Source: Spongilla lacustris
Lineage: Eukaryota; Porifera; Demospongiae; Spongillida; Spongillidae
Direction: 5' to 3'
Assembly (NCBI GenBank): GCA_949361645.1
Contig: OX442415.1
Span: 10,519,071 to 10,583,070, forward strand
Length of the DNA: 64,000 nt
This document shows positions 11,664-24,967 of the stretch, piece by piece. Under the pieces are notes generated by a model, which worked only from the letters and a program-made list of their open reading frames with translations, was not told the origin of the DNA and made no database searches. The translations under genes were made by a program, and so were the position numbers. Each line of letters begins with the position of its first letter. Positions within the stretch are counted from its first letter, which is position 1.

Positions 11664-12467
11664 ATGATAGTAAGTCGCATTTGCGGCAAGGCATCTTCGA
11701 AATTTCATGATTTCAAAGTTGCAGAGCTTAGGGAGGTCCACCCCAGACTCCGATGTGGTAACTTACAGCGGCTATGTCGTATTTTCTTTTAACGAATGAA
11801 CGTTGAGTTCATTATACTACAAACACTATCGGCGGCGCTTTGAATATTCATGCATGTATACTCATAAGCTGCATGAGCTTTTGATCTGCATGTGGCTCCC
11901 CATCTTTAGTGCACTTTAGCGTAGTTTTGAAGTGGTTATCAACGCAAAAGCTTTGGCTCCAGTCCTGGGTCTAGGGAGCTTACAGCATTCCCCCATGTAC
12001 CCCTAGCTAACTGGGCGGGAGGGGTGCCCTCCGCGTGTGCCCCACCTCTAAATCACCTCAATTTATACTGAAATACTTGGAGTTCCAATTGGTGACGCTT
12101 TTTCAGTTCCCCCCAAAGCGGGCAGAGGCTCTGCACCTTCTGAAGCAATTGGAACATGTTGGTCCAAATGATCCCCAGGTGGCACTGGTAGTTTTTGTTG
12201 TCTTGTGCACCTGGCTAGATTTCCTCGACCCTCTTTTTTGATCTGCATGTGAAGATGTTGCACTCTACGATGATGACACATGCAGGAGTGTATCAAGCCC
12301 ATGCAACTCAGTTTAACCCCGGGAGGCCTATAGGGATACACAGATTGTATACAGTTTATATTTGGGATTGCTTAATACATTGAAAACATCCGTTCTTCAG
12401 CACAATAAATTCACAGTTAATTAGTAACCCCTGACCGATATACAATTAATATAGCTATAACTGCATA
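11664..12467. other. Gene-free, remnant of a G/C-rich dispersed element
   Basis: Words near 12003-12020 (ctagctaactgggcgggagg) match 6174. Open frames at 12035-12341 occur on both strands and resemble no family. Confidence 0.45.
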
Positions 12468-14612
12468 TTAACACCGTGTTCATGAGTAAAGTGGGTAAGT
12501 TTAGAGGGAAGTAAAAAAAAAACTAAAGGATCCGCTGATGAGTACTGATTTTGCTTTTCAAATACAGGAATGTGAAAGTGCAACTCCTGAGACAACACTG
12601 GATGCATTTTGTGAGAGATATTCAATTTGCTGGACGGCGATATGTAAGTGGTCCATGCCGATGAAACGATATTTCATCATCATAGAAAAAAGGCAATAAT
12701 CACATTGTATAAGCCAAGTTAAACTTTTAAACATTTCAATGCTTTTCAATCATATGCAATGTTTTTTTTTACTGTGTGCATGTGTTCTATCGTGTCTACA
12801 GTGGAAACCATCACACTTGCTCCTATAATTTTTTGGTACTGTTATTTTGTTCACTTGAATACATTTCAATAACAATGAGCTCAAATGGAAATCTGACAAC
12901 GCAGGTATAGTGTACAACTATTTTTCAATATATACTGAAAGTTAAAAAGCATCATGTGACTATTTACTTTAGTTATCAACCCTTGTTGTGACCCAAGTAC
13001 AAAAAAAATTGTAAGCATAATTCCTCCTCCTGTAGGCAATAGATCTGAACCATAATTGCAATATATCTAAAGAACAAGCATTAGCAACCTTTGGCCGCGT
13101 CGGTTTTTAAGTCCGGTAAATAGTTACGGTATTATCGAGCTAGATATGCGTTTTTAGCTCGTAAAAGCTTAGCGATGCAATTTCATAGTACGCTCTCACA
13201 TGGACTGCTATATTTCGTTTCCGAGTCGTCACATGTTAGCGAAATCGTACTTGGGAGGCAATATACCCTTCTTTGCCGTTAAAAAAGTGCCATCAGAGCT
13301 GAGTACCTGAAAACATCCGCCATATCACGATGAATTGCATTTGAAACGTCATTGTTGCGTCATTTTATATCATGAATATATTTATAATGTGACGTATCGG
13401 CAGAGATGATACGAAATCAGAAGCATCAAATTGGGCAGGTTACAAGAAACGTCAAAGACAACTATAAAGCTGGAAGCGAAGCGGACCCAATTAGCTATTT
13501 TGAAGCTGCCATCAAGGATTGGAAGCTTTGGGTGATAGAACGCTACCCTTGCGAATGTCTTGATGGCCCATAAAGCTTCCCGATTTGATGCTACTGATTT
13601 ACTAGACGTTCGCCGTGAGTGGCTGCAAGACGCAGCATCGTTAGGTTAAGAACCGTTTTCACAATCCTCATTGAGTCAATGACAGCACTTGCATCCATTC
13701 GTATTATCTCTGCCGATACGTCACATTATAATTATATTCATGAACAAAATGACGCAATAATGACGTTTCAAATGCAATTCATCGCGATATGGCGGATGTT
13801 TTCAGGTACTCAGCTCTGATGGCACTTTTTTAACGGCAAAGAAGGGTCTATTGCCTCCCAAGTACGATTTCGCGATAGATATAACATGTGACGACTCGGA
13901 AACGAAGTATTGCAGTCCAAGTGAGAGCGTACTACGAAATTGCATCGCTAAGCTTTTACGAGCTAAAAGCGCATATCTAGCTCGATAATACCGTAACTAT
14001 TTACCGGACTTAAAAACCGACGCGGCCAAAGGTTGCTAATGCTTGTTCTTTAGATATATTGCAAATATGGTTAAGATCTATTGCCTGCAGGAGGAGGAAT
14101 TATGCTTACAATTTTTTGTACTTGGGTCCCAACAAGTGTTAATAACTAAAGTAAATAGTCACGTGATGCTTTTTAACTTTCAGGATATATTGAAAAATAG
14201 TTGTACACTATACCTGCGTTGTCAGATTTCCATTTGAGCTCATTGTTATTGAAATATATTCAAGTGAATAAAATAACAGTACAAAAAAATTATAGGAGCA
14301 AGTGTGATGGTTTCCACTATATAGAACGCTATACATTACCGCATGCGGTTTAACTTTGCTGCTTTGCGAGTCTGCATGCACATGTAATTTTTATTTTCAG
14401 GGAAACCAAGAGCTGCATTGATATAGCCTGATGGCTTATGCATGCTTATGAATTTACAGTAAAGAAGGGAAGGGTTGTAAAATGATAAAGTGATAAGTGT
14501 AGTACCGAATTATTTAAAGTGCGTGCATCCATCAAAACTGCGATAGTATAAATTATAATGTGAACATAGTGTAAAAGGTTACTCTACTTATTTTACAACT
14601 AGTACCTGCGCA
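12468..14612. mobile_element. TTAA-type element A, copy 1, interrupted
   Basis: It begins TTAACACC...gagtaaagtgggtaa, and its body matches the complete copy at 30178-30909 over both sides of the insertion at 12799-14318. The right end is lost near 14612, where other repeat DNA follows. The complete copy shows TTAA at both ends and inverted termini of about 80 bp, features of piggyBac-like non-autonomous elements. No transposase frame is present. Confidence 0.7.
12799..14318. mobile_element. 1.5 kb giant foldback inserted in element A
   Basis: Arms of about 620 bp (12799-13415 and 13698-14318) are near-perfect reverse complements around a 282 bp loop. The termini read CAGTGGAAACC and GGTTTCCACT and are flanked by TA, as in Tc1/mariner-type insertions. 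The element A copy at 30178-30909 lacks it: there 'tatcgtgtctaaataactctat' runs straight through the insertion point, giving a natural empty site. No transposase is coded; the loop holds only short frames. Confidence 0.85.
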
Positions 14613-14663
14613 AACCCTGGATCCATGGTTTGTTTGCGCAATCTCGAGATTGCCCTTAAATAT

Positions 14664-15493
14664 ATGGGACAGTGTCCAGCAAAATCGGGCTTGTGGGGTT
14701 ATAATTTTATCACTACAAAAATTGCACGTTGTACTAAATAACACATCTTCGCGACGGTACCACCTTTTCCTTTTAAATTTCATACGCTTTTTCCCACACC
14801 ATTTCTCTGTGTGAAAATCGATTTTTGTGATCTACACATTTTCCGTGCCGTGGATACAATAATAGTGGACCCCGCGGGTTAGAAATCCACATTTCTCCAC
14901 GTACGAGTGTTGAAAACGTGTTAAATTAGGAGTGTGCATAGAGGAGTCCTGTAGCTATTGATTTGTTCTGTTCGTTAGTTTCTTTATCATCCGTTACGGA
15001 GATACAGTTGAGCAAACTACAGGCACATTTTCCCGCTTGATTCGCGCCAATGATATAATCACCGCCTTTCCCATTCACTGAGCGGGACGCGATTTGCCAA
15101 AATCATTGGCGCGAATCAAGCGGAAAAACGTGCCCGTATAGTTTGTTCAACTGTATCTCCGTAACGGATGATATAGAAATTAACGAACAGAACAAATCAA
15201 TAGCTACAGGACTCCTCTATGTGCAACCCGAATTTGACGCGTTTTCAACACTCGTACGTGGAGAAATGAGGAATTCTAACCCGCAGGGTTAGCGATTGTT
15301 GTATCCACGGCACGGAATATGTGTAGATCACAAAAATCGATTTTCACACAGAGAAATGGTGTGGGAACAATGCACGAAATTTGAAAGGAAAAGGTAGTAC
15401 CGTTGCGAAGATGTGTTGTTTTGTACAACGTGCAGTTTTTGTAGTGATAAAATTATAATCCCACAAGCCCGATTTTGCTGGACACTGTCCCAT
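14664..15493. mobile_element. Foldback element family B, copy 3 (diverged, complete)
   Basis: Both termini are present: ATGGGACAGTGTCC at 14664 and GGACACTGTCCCAT ending at 15493. The palindrome centre is near 15075. The core shares 'cggagatacagttgagcaaa' and 'gattcgcgccaatga' with copies 1 and 2, while the outer arms are different in sequence. It is thus a subfamily. Confidence 0.8.
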
Positions 15494-15499
15494 ATTATT

Positions 15500-16800
15500 T
15501 TAACCCAATCAACTCATGTTCAACTATAACCATAGATCTTACTTTAATATCTATGCTATAACGAAGGCACAAAAGTCACCAGAGCCTGGCAGAGCCGTTG
15601 ACAGATAAGTAGAGATAACCTGTCGGTCTGTCCAGTCTGGCCTCCAACCTATTTGGGCTTTTCAAGACGGTAAGTTAATTGTATGGTACTAGACATTATT
15701 ACTTAAGAGCGGATCGATTGATACCCTCAATAGAACACTTTCTTGTGATGGTTGTAAAAGGCCCAGTGGCTTCGCTTGAATCCAGCTTATGGGCGCCCGC
15801 TAATCACGATAGTGGGTGAAAGTCGTATCTGTACTGTCTGTGTCAATATGTAACGCACTTATGGGCGCCGGCTCATCACGATACATAATTTGAAGTTAAA
15901 GTATGTAAACTGAAGTACAGCCGTATTTGTCAAAAAGGAAATCAGGGAGCTCGTTTGTTGGGTAGTTGCGCTTATAAATGGGACTAGTACCAATCGTTTG
16001 AAGTTTTGGGTGAAATTGCACTTGGACGCTGACTCTGTGATGTGCTCTCTTCACCAGCCAGCATTAGAAACATGTGACAAGTACTATTCGTCATTAATTA
16101 AAAAAAAATCTGTTCAAGATTCTAATAACACCACCGTGCTAGCCGTGTTAGTAAATTGCATGGTGTATGTAGAAGATTTTTATGACAGTGTCAACAATGA
16201 GGTCATGCATTACATATGTTACAAAAACAAAAAAAAAAGAAACTCTTACTCATGCATGTACAGAGAAAATTGTTAATTTCATAGTTATACATGCATGTTG
16301 TATGTTTTATAGATTCAGCATTCTTTGTATATTGTCCATGGTCTACGGGTGTGGATATTCAGTTTGTAAGGATGCTGCCAGCTGGTCTGTCATCAAGAAT
16401 GGTCGAGTCACCAGGCCAGTTCTTTACAAAACACTACAGCAAAATCTAGTCAGTGCCACTAAAATCGATGGTGAGGTAAAGGTGATATCTAAGAGGAAAT
16501 GTATTTCGTATTTGGTAGCAATATTGGAGGCTTGTCATACTGATTATCAAGATGCAATGAACCTGACCACATTCGCAAGAGTTCTGAACAATGGCACAGT
16601 TCACTGTGCTTGGTGTCTCATTAGTACTAGAACAGTATTTGTACACCATAGGCCTTTTATTTGTACTGCAAACGCATGTTATTGGATATCAATTATTCGT
16701 TACCCATCGCTAATATATTGTATAACAGATCTGTCTGATCTATGCTTTGCGCATGGCATTCCCGATTGTCCTAATCTATGCTTTGCGCACGAGGAATCGG
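15500..16800. other. Two unassigned open frames
   Basis: Open frames on the plus strand at about 15998-16276 and 16318-16660 look partly protein-like (for example DKYYSSLIKKKSVQDSNNTT and CGYSVCKDAASW). The obvious splice borders (donor after 16200, acceptor before 16311) do not join them in phase. The first could be an exon of an unknown gene. No family is recognised. Confidence 0.25.
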
Positions 16801-16804
16801 ACTG

Positions 16805-16920
16805 CAGTGTTGCCGCGATATATATCGCGATATGTAGAAGTCTATGATATCGCGGTATATCGCGATATACCGCGATATCATAGACTTCTACATATCGCGA
16901 TATATATCGCGGCAACACTG
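16805..16920. repeat. Perfect 116 bp palindrome
   Basis: Positions 16805-16862 and 16863-16920 are exact reverse complements without a loop, beginning CAGTGTTGCCGCGATATA. The flanks carry a 7 bp direct repeat AATCGGA (16795-16801 and 16921-16927), with three extra bases on the left. This is the structure of a tiny foldback/MITE insertion with a target-site duplication. The interior is rich in cgcgata/tatcgcg words. Confidence 0.9.
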
Positions 16921-17045
16921 AATCGGAGTATTGCGTGGCCTATCTGAGGATTGTACCACAAACCATGGATCCAGGTTTTGCACTGGACAACCCCGGGATT
17001 GCGCAAATCCACGCTTTGCACGTAACATAACATGTTTGTACTTAC

Positions 17046-17189
17046 TTGCAATGCGATCGCTTGCTGATAGGAAGGGGGTGTGGTATTGTTACCAATTTTA
17101 CCGTCCACAACACCGCCAAATGCTGGAGTTAGGTTTTGAGATGCTGCATAGCTTTTCAGTGCCTCAATGGCGTCACTGAACATATTTGG
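17046..17189 (-). CDS. Isolated 48-codon exon, unrecognised
   Basis: A clean acceptor (acatgcag ending at 17190) and a strong GTAAGT donor (from 17045) border a phase 0-0 exon. It reads PNMFSDAIEALKSYAASQNL, then TPAFGGVVDGKIGNN..., ending ...SYQQAIALQ. The open frame, symmetric phase and good splice sites favour a real exon. No partner exons are found on either side: the palindrome at 16805 and repeats at 17.2 kb intervene. The family is unknown. Confidence 0.4.
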
Positions 17190-17199
17190 CTGCATGTAA

Positions 17200-18470
17200 T
17201 GTATGACAAATCATACCGAGTTAATGATTGAAATAATAAACACTGCATCAGTGCAGTATACATATATACGGTGTGTGATCGCCAGCTGGCCAGAGCCATG
17301 CGTATACAAGCATATACATACACGCCGGATTATGTGTGCATGCATGGTGGCAGCCGCTATTAACAATTATTGCTGGTACCAAGTATTATTGATCTTTAAT
17401 ATTATATTTTACATAAACAATTTCTATTATATTTTGCAGTCATATAACCAATGCTTGTAGCACAGTGTACATATTTTAAAGTTGTTTCGTTAAGTTGTTC
17501 TTATGCAACTTACACAGGTAACCCCGTGATTTGAAAATCTACACCCACATATTCATGACCCAAAAATTAGTTAAAATTATGATTAGGATATAGGCAAACA
17601 ATTAGGTAATTTGAATTTAAAAGTTTACTAGTAAATGCTAGTCAAATATGGCAGTTAGCGCATGGTTGGACACAGCACGAGTGAGAAACCGCCGAAACAT
17701 GCACGCTCAAACAATCGAGGCACATGCAATGCGTAGGACGCTCAAGTTAAATTACATGCCTGCATGCATGCTCCGCCGCAAGGTTAAATGAACTATAATT
17801 TAACATCCGATGCCTTTGATGCACGAAGAATGCATGCAAAGCACGCTTTTAAATGACGTGTCATCGAGAAACACGATACATCGAAGCACGAAGGTATTAT
17901 ATTCATTATTGTTCCTGAGGGGGGAGGGGCAGGGGGCGGACCCCCATGCAGGACTGTCGGACAATTTATAAAATTGAATAAATGATTAACGTTTCACCAT
18001 GATGATTGACGACACTTTGGCAAACAAAGTTGATACTTCACGTCGATTGCTTCGATCGTTTGAAATTATCTGGGTTCTTACTCATTAACGAGTGCTCTAT
18101 TGAGAATCTGAGATTGTCCCGGGTAGTTCAAGTACATGTAGAGTCCAAGCTCATTGAGTAATCGACGAAGCCAAACAGCTGCAGCCTGCTTGGCAGCCTA
18201 GCAACATATTTAGCTGCTGCTGTTGGCTGGGCAACAACGCTCTGCTTCTGACTTACATGTAGCCGTCCGCACCGGTACCCTTATTTAATTCATAATGAAA
18301 ATGTCCCCATGCACTGAGTCGTATACCTATGGAATAAGGTTCATCAGTTATTGAATAGACAAGTCCCAAGTTGAGAGTCCCTTTGAAGTATTGCGTGGTC
18401 CTTTTAACCGCTGTAAGATGAGATTGATTCGGGCATGCAGCTGTTGAACTTTGTGATACCTCTTAGTCTA
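17200..18470. other. No gene seen
   Basis: AT-rich DNA with scattered catgcatgc words and one G-rich patch (17917-17945). No coding or RNA feature could be supported. Confidence 0.55.
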
Positions 18471-18471
18471 G

Positions 18472-18665
18472 GCAGTGGCGGATCTAGGAATGGGGCTATG
18501 GGGGGGGGGGGGGGGGGGGGGGGGGAGAGGCGGTTGGTTGGGGGGGCGGCCGGGGGGCGAGAGTCCACCCCCTCGCCAGCAAGGGGGTATGGGGAAGCAC
18601 TGTAAGCTCCCCCATCGGGGTCTGGGGCGGAGCCCCAGAAGCTTTCACATCAAACCCCGATAAAA
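18472..18665. mobile_element. Terminal part of a G-rich dispersed element (family D)
   Basis: It begins 'ggcagtggcggatctagga', followed by a long G run and then 'ggggcggagcccc'. The opposite orientation of the same signature ('ccacaccgccactgcagtgg') occurs at 41522-41541, and a partial one near 49007 (cgctgatccagga). These are common termini of non-autonomous animal repeats. Confidence 0.6.
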
Positions 18666-18669
18666 ATCA

Positions 18670-20620
18670 GCGTACAGTTAATTTTTAAAAATACGCGCGA
18701 AAGACAACGAAGTTTATTGTGACAACGCGCCTCGTAATGGCCGTCAACGGGCGCCTGAGAATATTGAATATGCTCGCGTGAGCAATCCATACTTCTCCTC
18801 TATATTGTCGTTGGGATGTGTGTAAATCGCTTTAGGCCACTTTGAATTGCAATGTTCGTTCCCGTCCCCGCCCGCATGATATTTTTTAAACATGCTAATT
18901 CTTCCATTATTCTATTTATTCAAATAGAAAAGAAATTTTTTCCTTTTTTTTTAACCTTAATTCTCCAGGTCCAAGTCTTACGCGTAGGACCAAATTCATT
19001 ATAAATAGAAATGCAGTTTTTTGGCATCCATTTCTCTACTGTTGTTTGATGTGTCTATCATGCTACACAATTGTCAGTCTATTTTTTAAATCACACCCTT
19101 GGTTACACGATGCAAATAAACAGATACGGTTCTAAAAAAATGCATTATGTAGAGAATTTAATTGTCACAGAAAAAAATACGACAAGTTCACGTTTTAAAA
19201 ATGTTTTTTGAAGCGGCATGATGTGTGGGCTACTTTATACATTCTACGGCAGTGTTTTTACTCTAATTGATTTTGTCATTTTTACCGAAAACGCACTGTA
19301 CGTTTCAAGATTTTGTCCATTCTTTAGGCTATTCCCGCAACATGCGTCTGACAAATACCTATCGTTCATAAGCTTGTGGAGCTAGCAATTTCCAAATCTA
19401 CATGTACTTTTTTATATGCTTAGTGCAAAAGACCTGACCTACTACCCCCTTCTTTTAAAATGTTGCTCTGATCTTTCCAACATTACTTTTTGGTACTTTA
19501 AGTTGCTTTGCAACTTACCGCAAATACATATTTTAGCAATGCAGTATTGATTGTATTTGACAATCTTTGAAGAATTGCAAGAAAGTAAAAATATTTCCTG
19601 AATTAATAACCATTTCTACAGTGCAATGAGATTGTTATTGTTCATTATGATCGTGATTCAGGTACAATAGTCAGCCAGGTGAGGGCCTTTATACATACTA
19701 TACCACCATTAAAATACGTTCTACTATGGTTTTCAAGTGTAGCTGTGAATGATTATAGTTACATGCTTATAGTCTCATAAGATGACTATACATCTTGCAA
19801 AATATATATACTATGACAATTCCACAGGAGCAGCAAATCTTCATTTCCAGAGTATTTGCTAATTTAGCAAGGTGCATGCATGTAAATTTCACCAACGTAC
19901 TATACTGATACGATGGGCAGATAACTCATAAAGCATGCAAGTTACCAAAAATATTGAATGATGTGAATCTGAAGAGTAACGAATTGCCAGTGATGGTCAT
20001 TGACATGCTCGTGGACTATTTAATTGGTGATTTAGTGTTTGTGGCCAATGAAAATAATATTCTTCAATGCTAAATGATATTGTGCTCAAGTGTATGCATG
20101 CTAGTCAGTTTTTTGTTCACAATTTGAAAAAATACATGTGATGAATTTTAGTTAAAAACCTTCTAAAAGTCTTAACAAAGTCAGAACCATATATATGCAA
20201 TGTTTGGAATTAATATCTTACGGAATGGCAAGGTTATGCTTTATTGTTCCTCAACCGTCAGTTTGTATTGCGATTACGCATTGACCGCTGTACTAAAAAA
20301 GTTGTCACTTTGGCGCTACATATCTCCGGTGCTAAATATGCTATGGTGACGCATAAAGTACTGTTAAACGCAGCTTTTTTTGCTCTTTCTAACGATAATA
20401 ATATTATAATCTTTTGAGCATTTTTTTAAAAATTCCGCAGTGCCTATCTATATCACATTACATTCGTCCCACCGTACTTCAAGCTTGTCCTCAAGCTTAA
20501 AATTGGACTTATACACGCAAAGCTGCATGTATAGTCGCACATTGAGTATGTAACCGACGCAAATCAAATATCTAGTTACGTATAAACCAATGGTGGGGAA
20601 AATAACAATAAGGTTGGGGG
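18670..20620. other. No gene seen
   Basis: AT-rich DNA without coding exons that I can support. Confidence 0.55.
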
Positions 20621-20625
20621 CGGAA

Positions 20626-20661
20626 GCGGGGGGGGGGGGGGGGGGGAGGTGGGGGGAGGGG
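20626..20661. repeat. Poly-G tract
   Basis: Nearly uninterrupted G run with G4 potential. Proline-rich frames on the other strand are artefacts. Confidence 0.85.
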
Positions 20662-20995
20662 GTGTAAACGCACGTCACGCCATACATATAGACATGCCGT
20701 TTCCAATCCCTGTGTGAGTAACAGTTTGCTGATAAAGCTTGGTGTGACTTCTGTACGTAAGCCTTTTGTTCTGAGGCACCTGAAAAGGCGCATCATATTA
20801 TCTATCAAATTACATGCATATACCCGGTATAAGGGGTGTGTCTCGACCTTTCCTGAAAGGTCGGACTAACAGGCCGGGCTGGATTAGGGCAACCATGGGC
20901 ACCGTTAAAACCGTGATGTTGTAATGCGGGCACTGCACTTGTTTTTTCTACATATAAACTTATATTAGCTGATTTATACTCAACAGTTGGCTAAC

Positions 20996-21173
20996 CTCAC
21001 CGCTGATCTGATACTTCGATTCGCAGCTGTTTATAACTATAGAGTCATTGGATTTAAAGGCAAATGTGTACGTATTGTTGTCCAAGTTTTTGTACACCGC
21101 GAACGTCTTTATCTCAGCTCTTTCTTTCATAAAATTGAGGGCTTTATCAGCCGTCATCTCTCCAAGGAACCAG
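20996..21173 (-). CDS. SH2-like exon (Vav-type), FLVR arginine missing
   Basis: The exon follows a pyrimidine-rich tttttttgcag acceptor and ends at GAG|GTTAGC. It encodes 59 residues that begin WFLGEMTADKALNFMK and include KTFAVYKN, YTFAFKSN and IVINS. The layout W(F/Y).G.M....A......(G)TF.VR......Y..S.K is that of an SH2 domain, closest in pattern to Vav. SH2 domains bind phosphotyrosine through the arginine of FLVR. Here that position reads F-A-V-Y, so phosphotyrosine binding would be lost. Minus-strand exon candidates downstream (for example near 20690-20786) were not secure. It may be a relic or a specialised SH2-like fold. Confidence 0.5.
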
Positions 21174-21745
21174 CTGCAAAAAAATAGCCTTGACGTGAAG
21201 TCAGGAGCGATGCTAATGGACACGCCCTCACCTTTGCTTTGAAAGGATATCCATTTTGAATTACATTGTATATTCATATGCAATACATATGGTCATGCAC
21301 CCACGCACGGAGTTTGCAGAGGTGTCAATAGGATGGTGCAATTGTTGAAGAATACTCGGCGGGTGTATTGAATATCTCCCGCCCCACCCTTACCTACACC
21401 CTCGACCCGAAATCCTGCACTGTGTAAAAAGGGCTGTTATACATGTACACTGTATAACATCAATTACGTGTTTCATCGCGTGATTTAATGACATTGGGGC
21501 CGCACGGAATTTGCCAATTTGGTTACATGTACAGGGTTAGACATTAATAATATATGAAGGGGAGGGGCGCTGGAGTTACTTTTGTACACATTTCAATTTT
21601 TCCAACAGATAGTACATTTAGGGGGATTGGAAACGGAGGCAATCAACACCAATAAATGCGTGCCATCCGTTATTATAGACGCTTTGGTTTCCAGCTGCAG
21701 GTTTTGCGGATTTAAATGGCTGTGTTCGTGAGGTGATTTGCCTGC

Positions 21746-22832
<1,087 letters not shown>

Positions 22833-22834
22833 TT

Positions 22835-23770
22835 TGTTTCCATGCAATCCACACAGAATCCTGACTGTATGTCATGGTACAGTTCTGGTACAGACGAGAA
22901 GAGACACAAGCTGTATTTATGACGAGGCAGAAGTTGCTCATAACATTGAGAAAGATTTGGATTTGCAAAATTAATGTAATCGTATTGGATACTGGCATTG
23001 TTTTGTGTCCGATGAGCAGTCACACTTCGCACGCTTCATCCAATAAAAAGTGACCTGGCAAATATCGGTCTAAAGTTATACATGTATATTTAAAATGATT
23101 GGGAGCTGCAATTATTAATGCATTGCTACACGAGACTTCTGAAATAACCAGTGAGTTTTTCTATTACTACAGTACAGTGCTAAATTTAAGAACAAGCTCA
23201 TTGTGTTTTACTTCTGAACCAGAAATCATATTTCACCAGTCTTTATACTTTGCTTGTTATCATGCAGTTAACAATAGATGTGTAATGTCACATATCATGT
23301 TTTAACCCTTCTTTTATGACTTTCTATAATTCTTGTAACAGCATTTTGTCACATGCCAGAGTATATTTGAAATTGCTTCACTTAGGGGCCAGCATAAGCT
23401 ATGTGGCTACTATTTATGGCTGTTGCAACACAAAATAGTGGTGGCTGCATTGCCCCCATCCAGCTGGAATGGAATTTAGCAGATTTATAACCTTGATAGT
23501 AAAGTGAAGCAGCAAATGCTGCTACTGTGCCAGCAAAATGAAAAATCTCATTTTATCACTGCTTACACTATTAATGTTTAAAACAATGAAGAAAAATTTT
23601 AACAGTCATTTAATGTTGAACTTGCGCTATATGCTTTATTATGCTTATGTATCTTTAGTTAGCTATATCCAACTAGTAGTATTAACTGAAATAAATTCTC
23701 TACAACATATATAGAGAGTATTTAAAGGTAGTTATATGTGTGAACACGCTCACAGTCCCATATGCATATT
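22835..23770. other. No gene seen
   Basis: Short frames only; none with convincing splice borders or family motifs. Confidence 0.5.
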
Positions 23771-23774
23771 TAAT

Positions 23775-23945
23775 GCCGCGAGGCTTCCTAGAGCTGTGGC
23801 CACAGCTGCTGAAGCCAGAAAGAGGGAGAAATATGCTATGCTGTCCAGATCCCACCATTTTGTTCCAATTGCAATTGAGACTGATGCTCTCAGTTTGCTT
23901 TCTGATATCCCTCTCATTTCCTATGTCCATTGCACTCCAGCACAG
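23775..23945 (+). pseudogene. LINE-type polyprotein C-terminal fragment
   Basis: The plus-strand frame reads RLPRAVATAAEARKREKYAM, then LSRSHHFVPIAIETDALSLL. The pattern A..AA..A...KR.KY..L...H.F.P.AIET is a familiar segment near the C-terminus of reverse transcriptase-bearing polyproteins in marine invertebrate genomes. The frame is short and isolated, so this is debris. Its orientation is opposite to the reverse transcriptase core at 24185-24505, which implies an inversion or two separate insertions. Confidence 0.5.
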
Positions 23946-24184
23946 CAATGCTGCCTCTGCATTTGATTAGTATGTGAATTCCTCACAACACAGGGCACAC
24001 ATGTACATGTAATGATGCAAATGACATCAAAACTAATACATGCCCAGTATGTATATGATAGGGGAAAAAGTATGAGAGCTTTTGAAAGAATAGCAGTTGG
24101 CCTTCATAGATCATGCAGTACTTAGGGCATGGACTGTCACAGCAAAAAGGCAAGCGTACAGAGATTATATTTGGGAGCTAATTC

Positions 24185-24505
24185 TTTCAGGAAACAGAGA
24201 ATTCTATATCATATATGAGTACCCCTAGAATGTGCTTGTGGAGGGAATGCTTCCAGGCTGCTACAGCTGAACATCTATTTAAATTGATAATGAGATCCAG
24301 CATGATATGAGTCCTGCTGGCTTAGGACTTCACATAGAGTAGACCTTGGGACAGGAATGACACCACCATCCATGTGTCATTCATGAAACATTAGCTGAAT
24401 GCAGCTACGTGTACTGCCTTCCACTATTGCTAAGGATGTGTAGTACCAAGGAGAATAGTAGGGGGCCTAGAGAATCACCCTGCTGATTAAGATGTAATTA
24501 ATGAA
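24185..24505 (-). pseudogene. Reverse transcriptase core fragment
   Basis: On the minus strand, GDSLGPLLFSLVLHIL (24431-24477) matches the QQGDPLGPLLFSL.LH motif of LINE reverse transcriptase. About 80 bases further on, a shifted frame gives MDGGVIPVPRSTLCEVLSQQ, matching the Y.DDG catalytic segment with the second aspartate lost. Frame changes and stops show the element is dead. Confidence 0.6.
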
Positions 24506-24967
24506 CCCATGAGGTACATGTATGTACCATAAGAAAGGATGTTTACGATAACACCATGCAGCTCACCCTCAGAAGAAGTACATAGAAGTTCCCAAAAGTA
24601 CTTTAGAGAATTGCTTGGCTAGGATAACACTACATTTCTCATGACTATCACGAGAACACAAACATCATAAGTTGTCTGTATGCCCTCCAAATGTGCAAGC
24701 CTGACCATAACAATGGGTAAAGAAATTCTGCCCTTTTGTTTGTTGGTCAACAGAGGACTACATCCCTGGAATAGACTGTCAGACCTGGCTCATGGTCATT
24801 CAGTCATTCATCTAAGTATACGTTCAGTATAAAAAAAATAAAAATAGGCATTGCCAAAGTTTTATAACTTGTACCCTACTTTGTTGGTGAATTCATTAAT
24901 AATTAGCTGAGGGGAATATGATAATTTACCTTATGGTGCCACTCACTTTGGATCACATCTGTACATA

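Noticed and set aside
9404..11689. Mirror-image open frames reading 'ARSLFNCISV.DGIKINEQ'
   Set aside because: They arise on both strands from the arms of the family-B palindrome and have no transposase motifs.
18475..18663. Glycine-rich 62-codon frame
   Set aside because: It is a translation of the poly-G part of a dispersed repeat.
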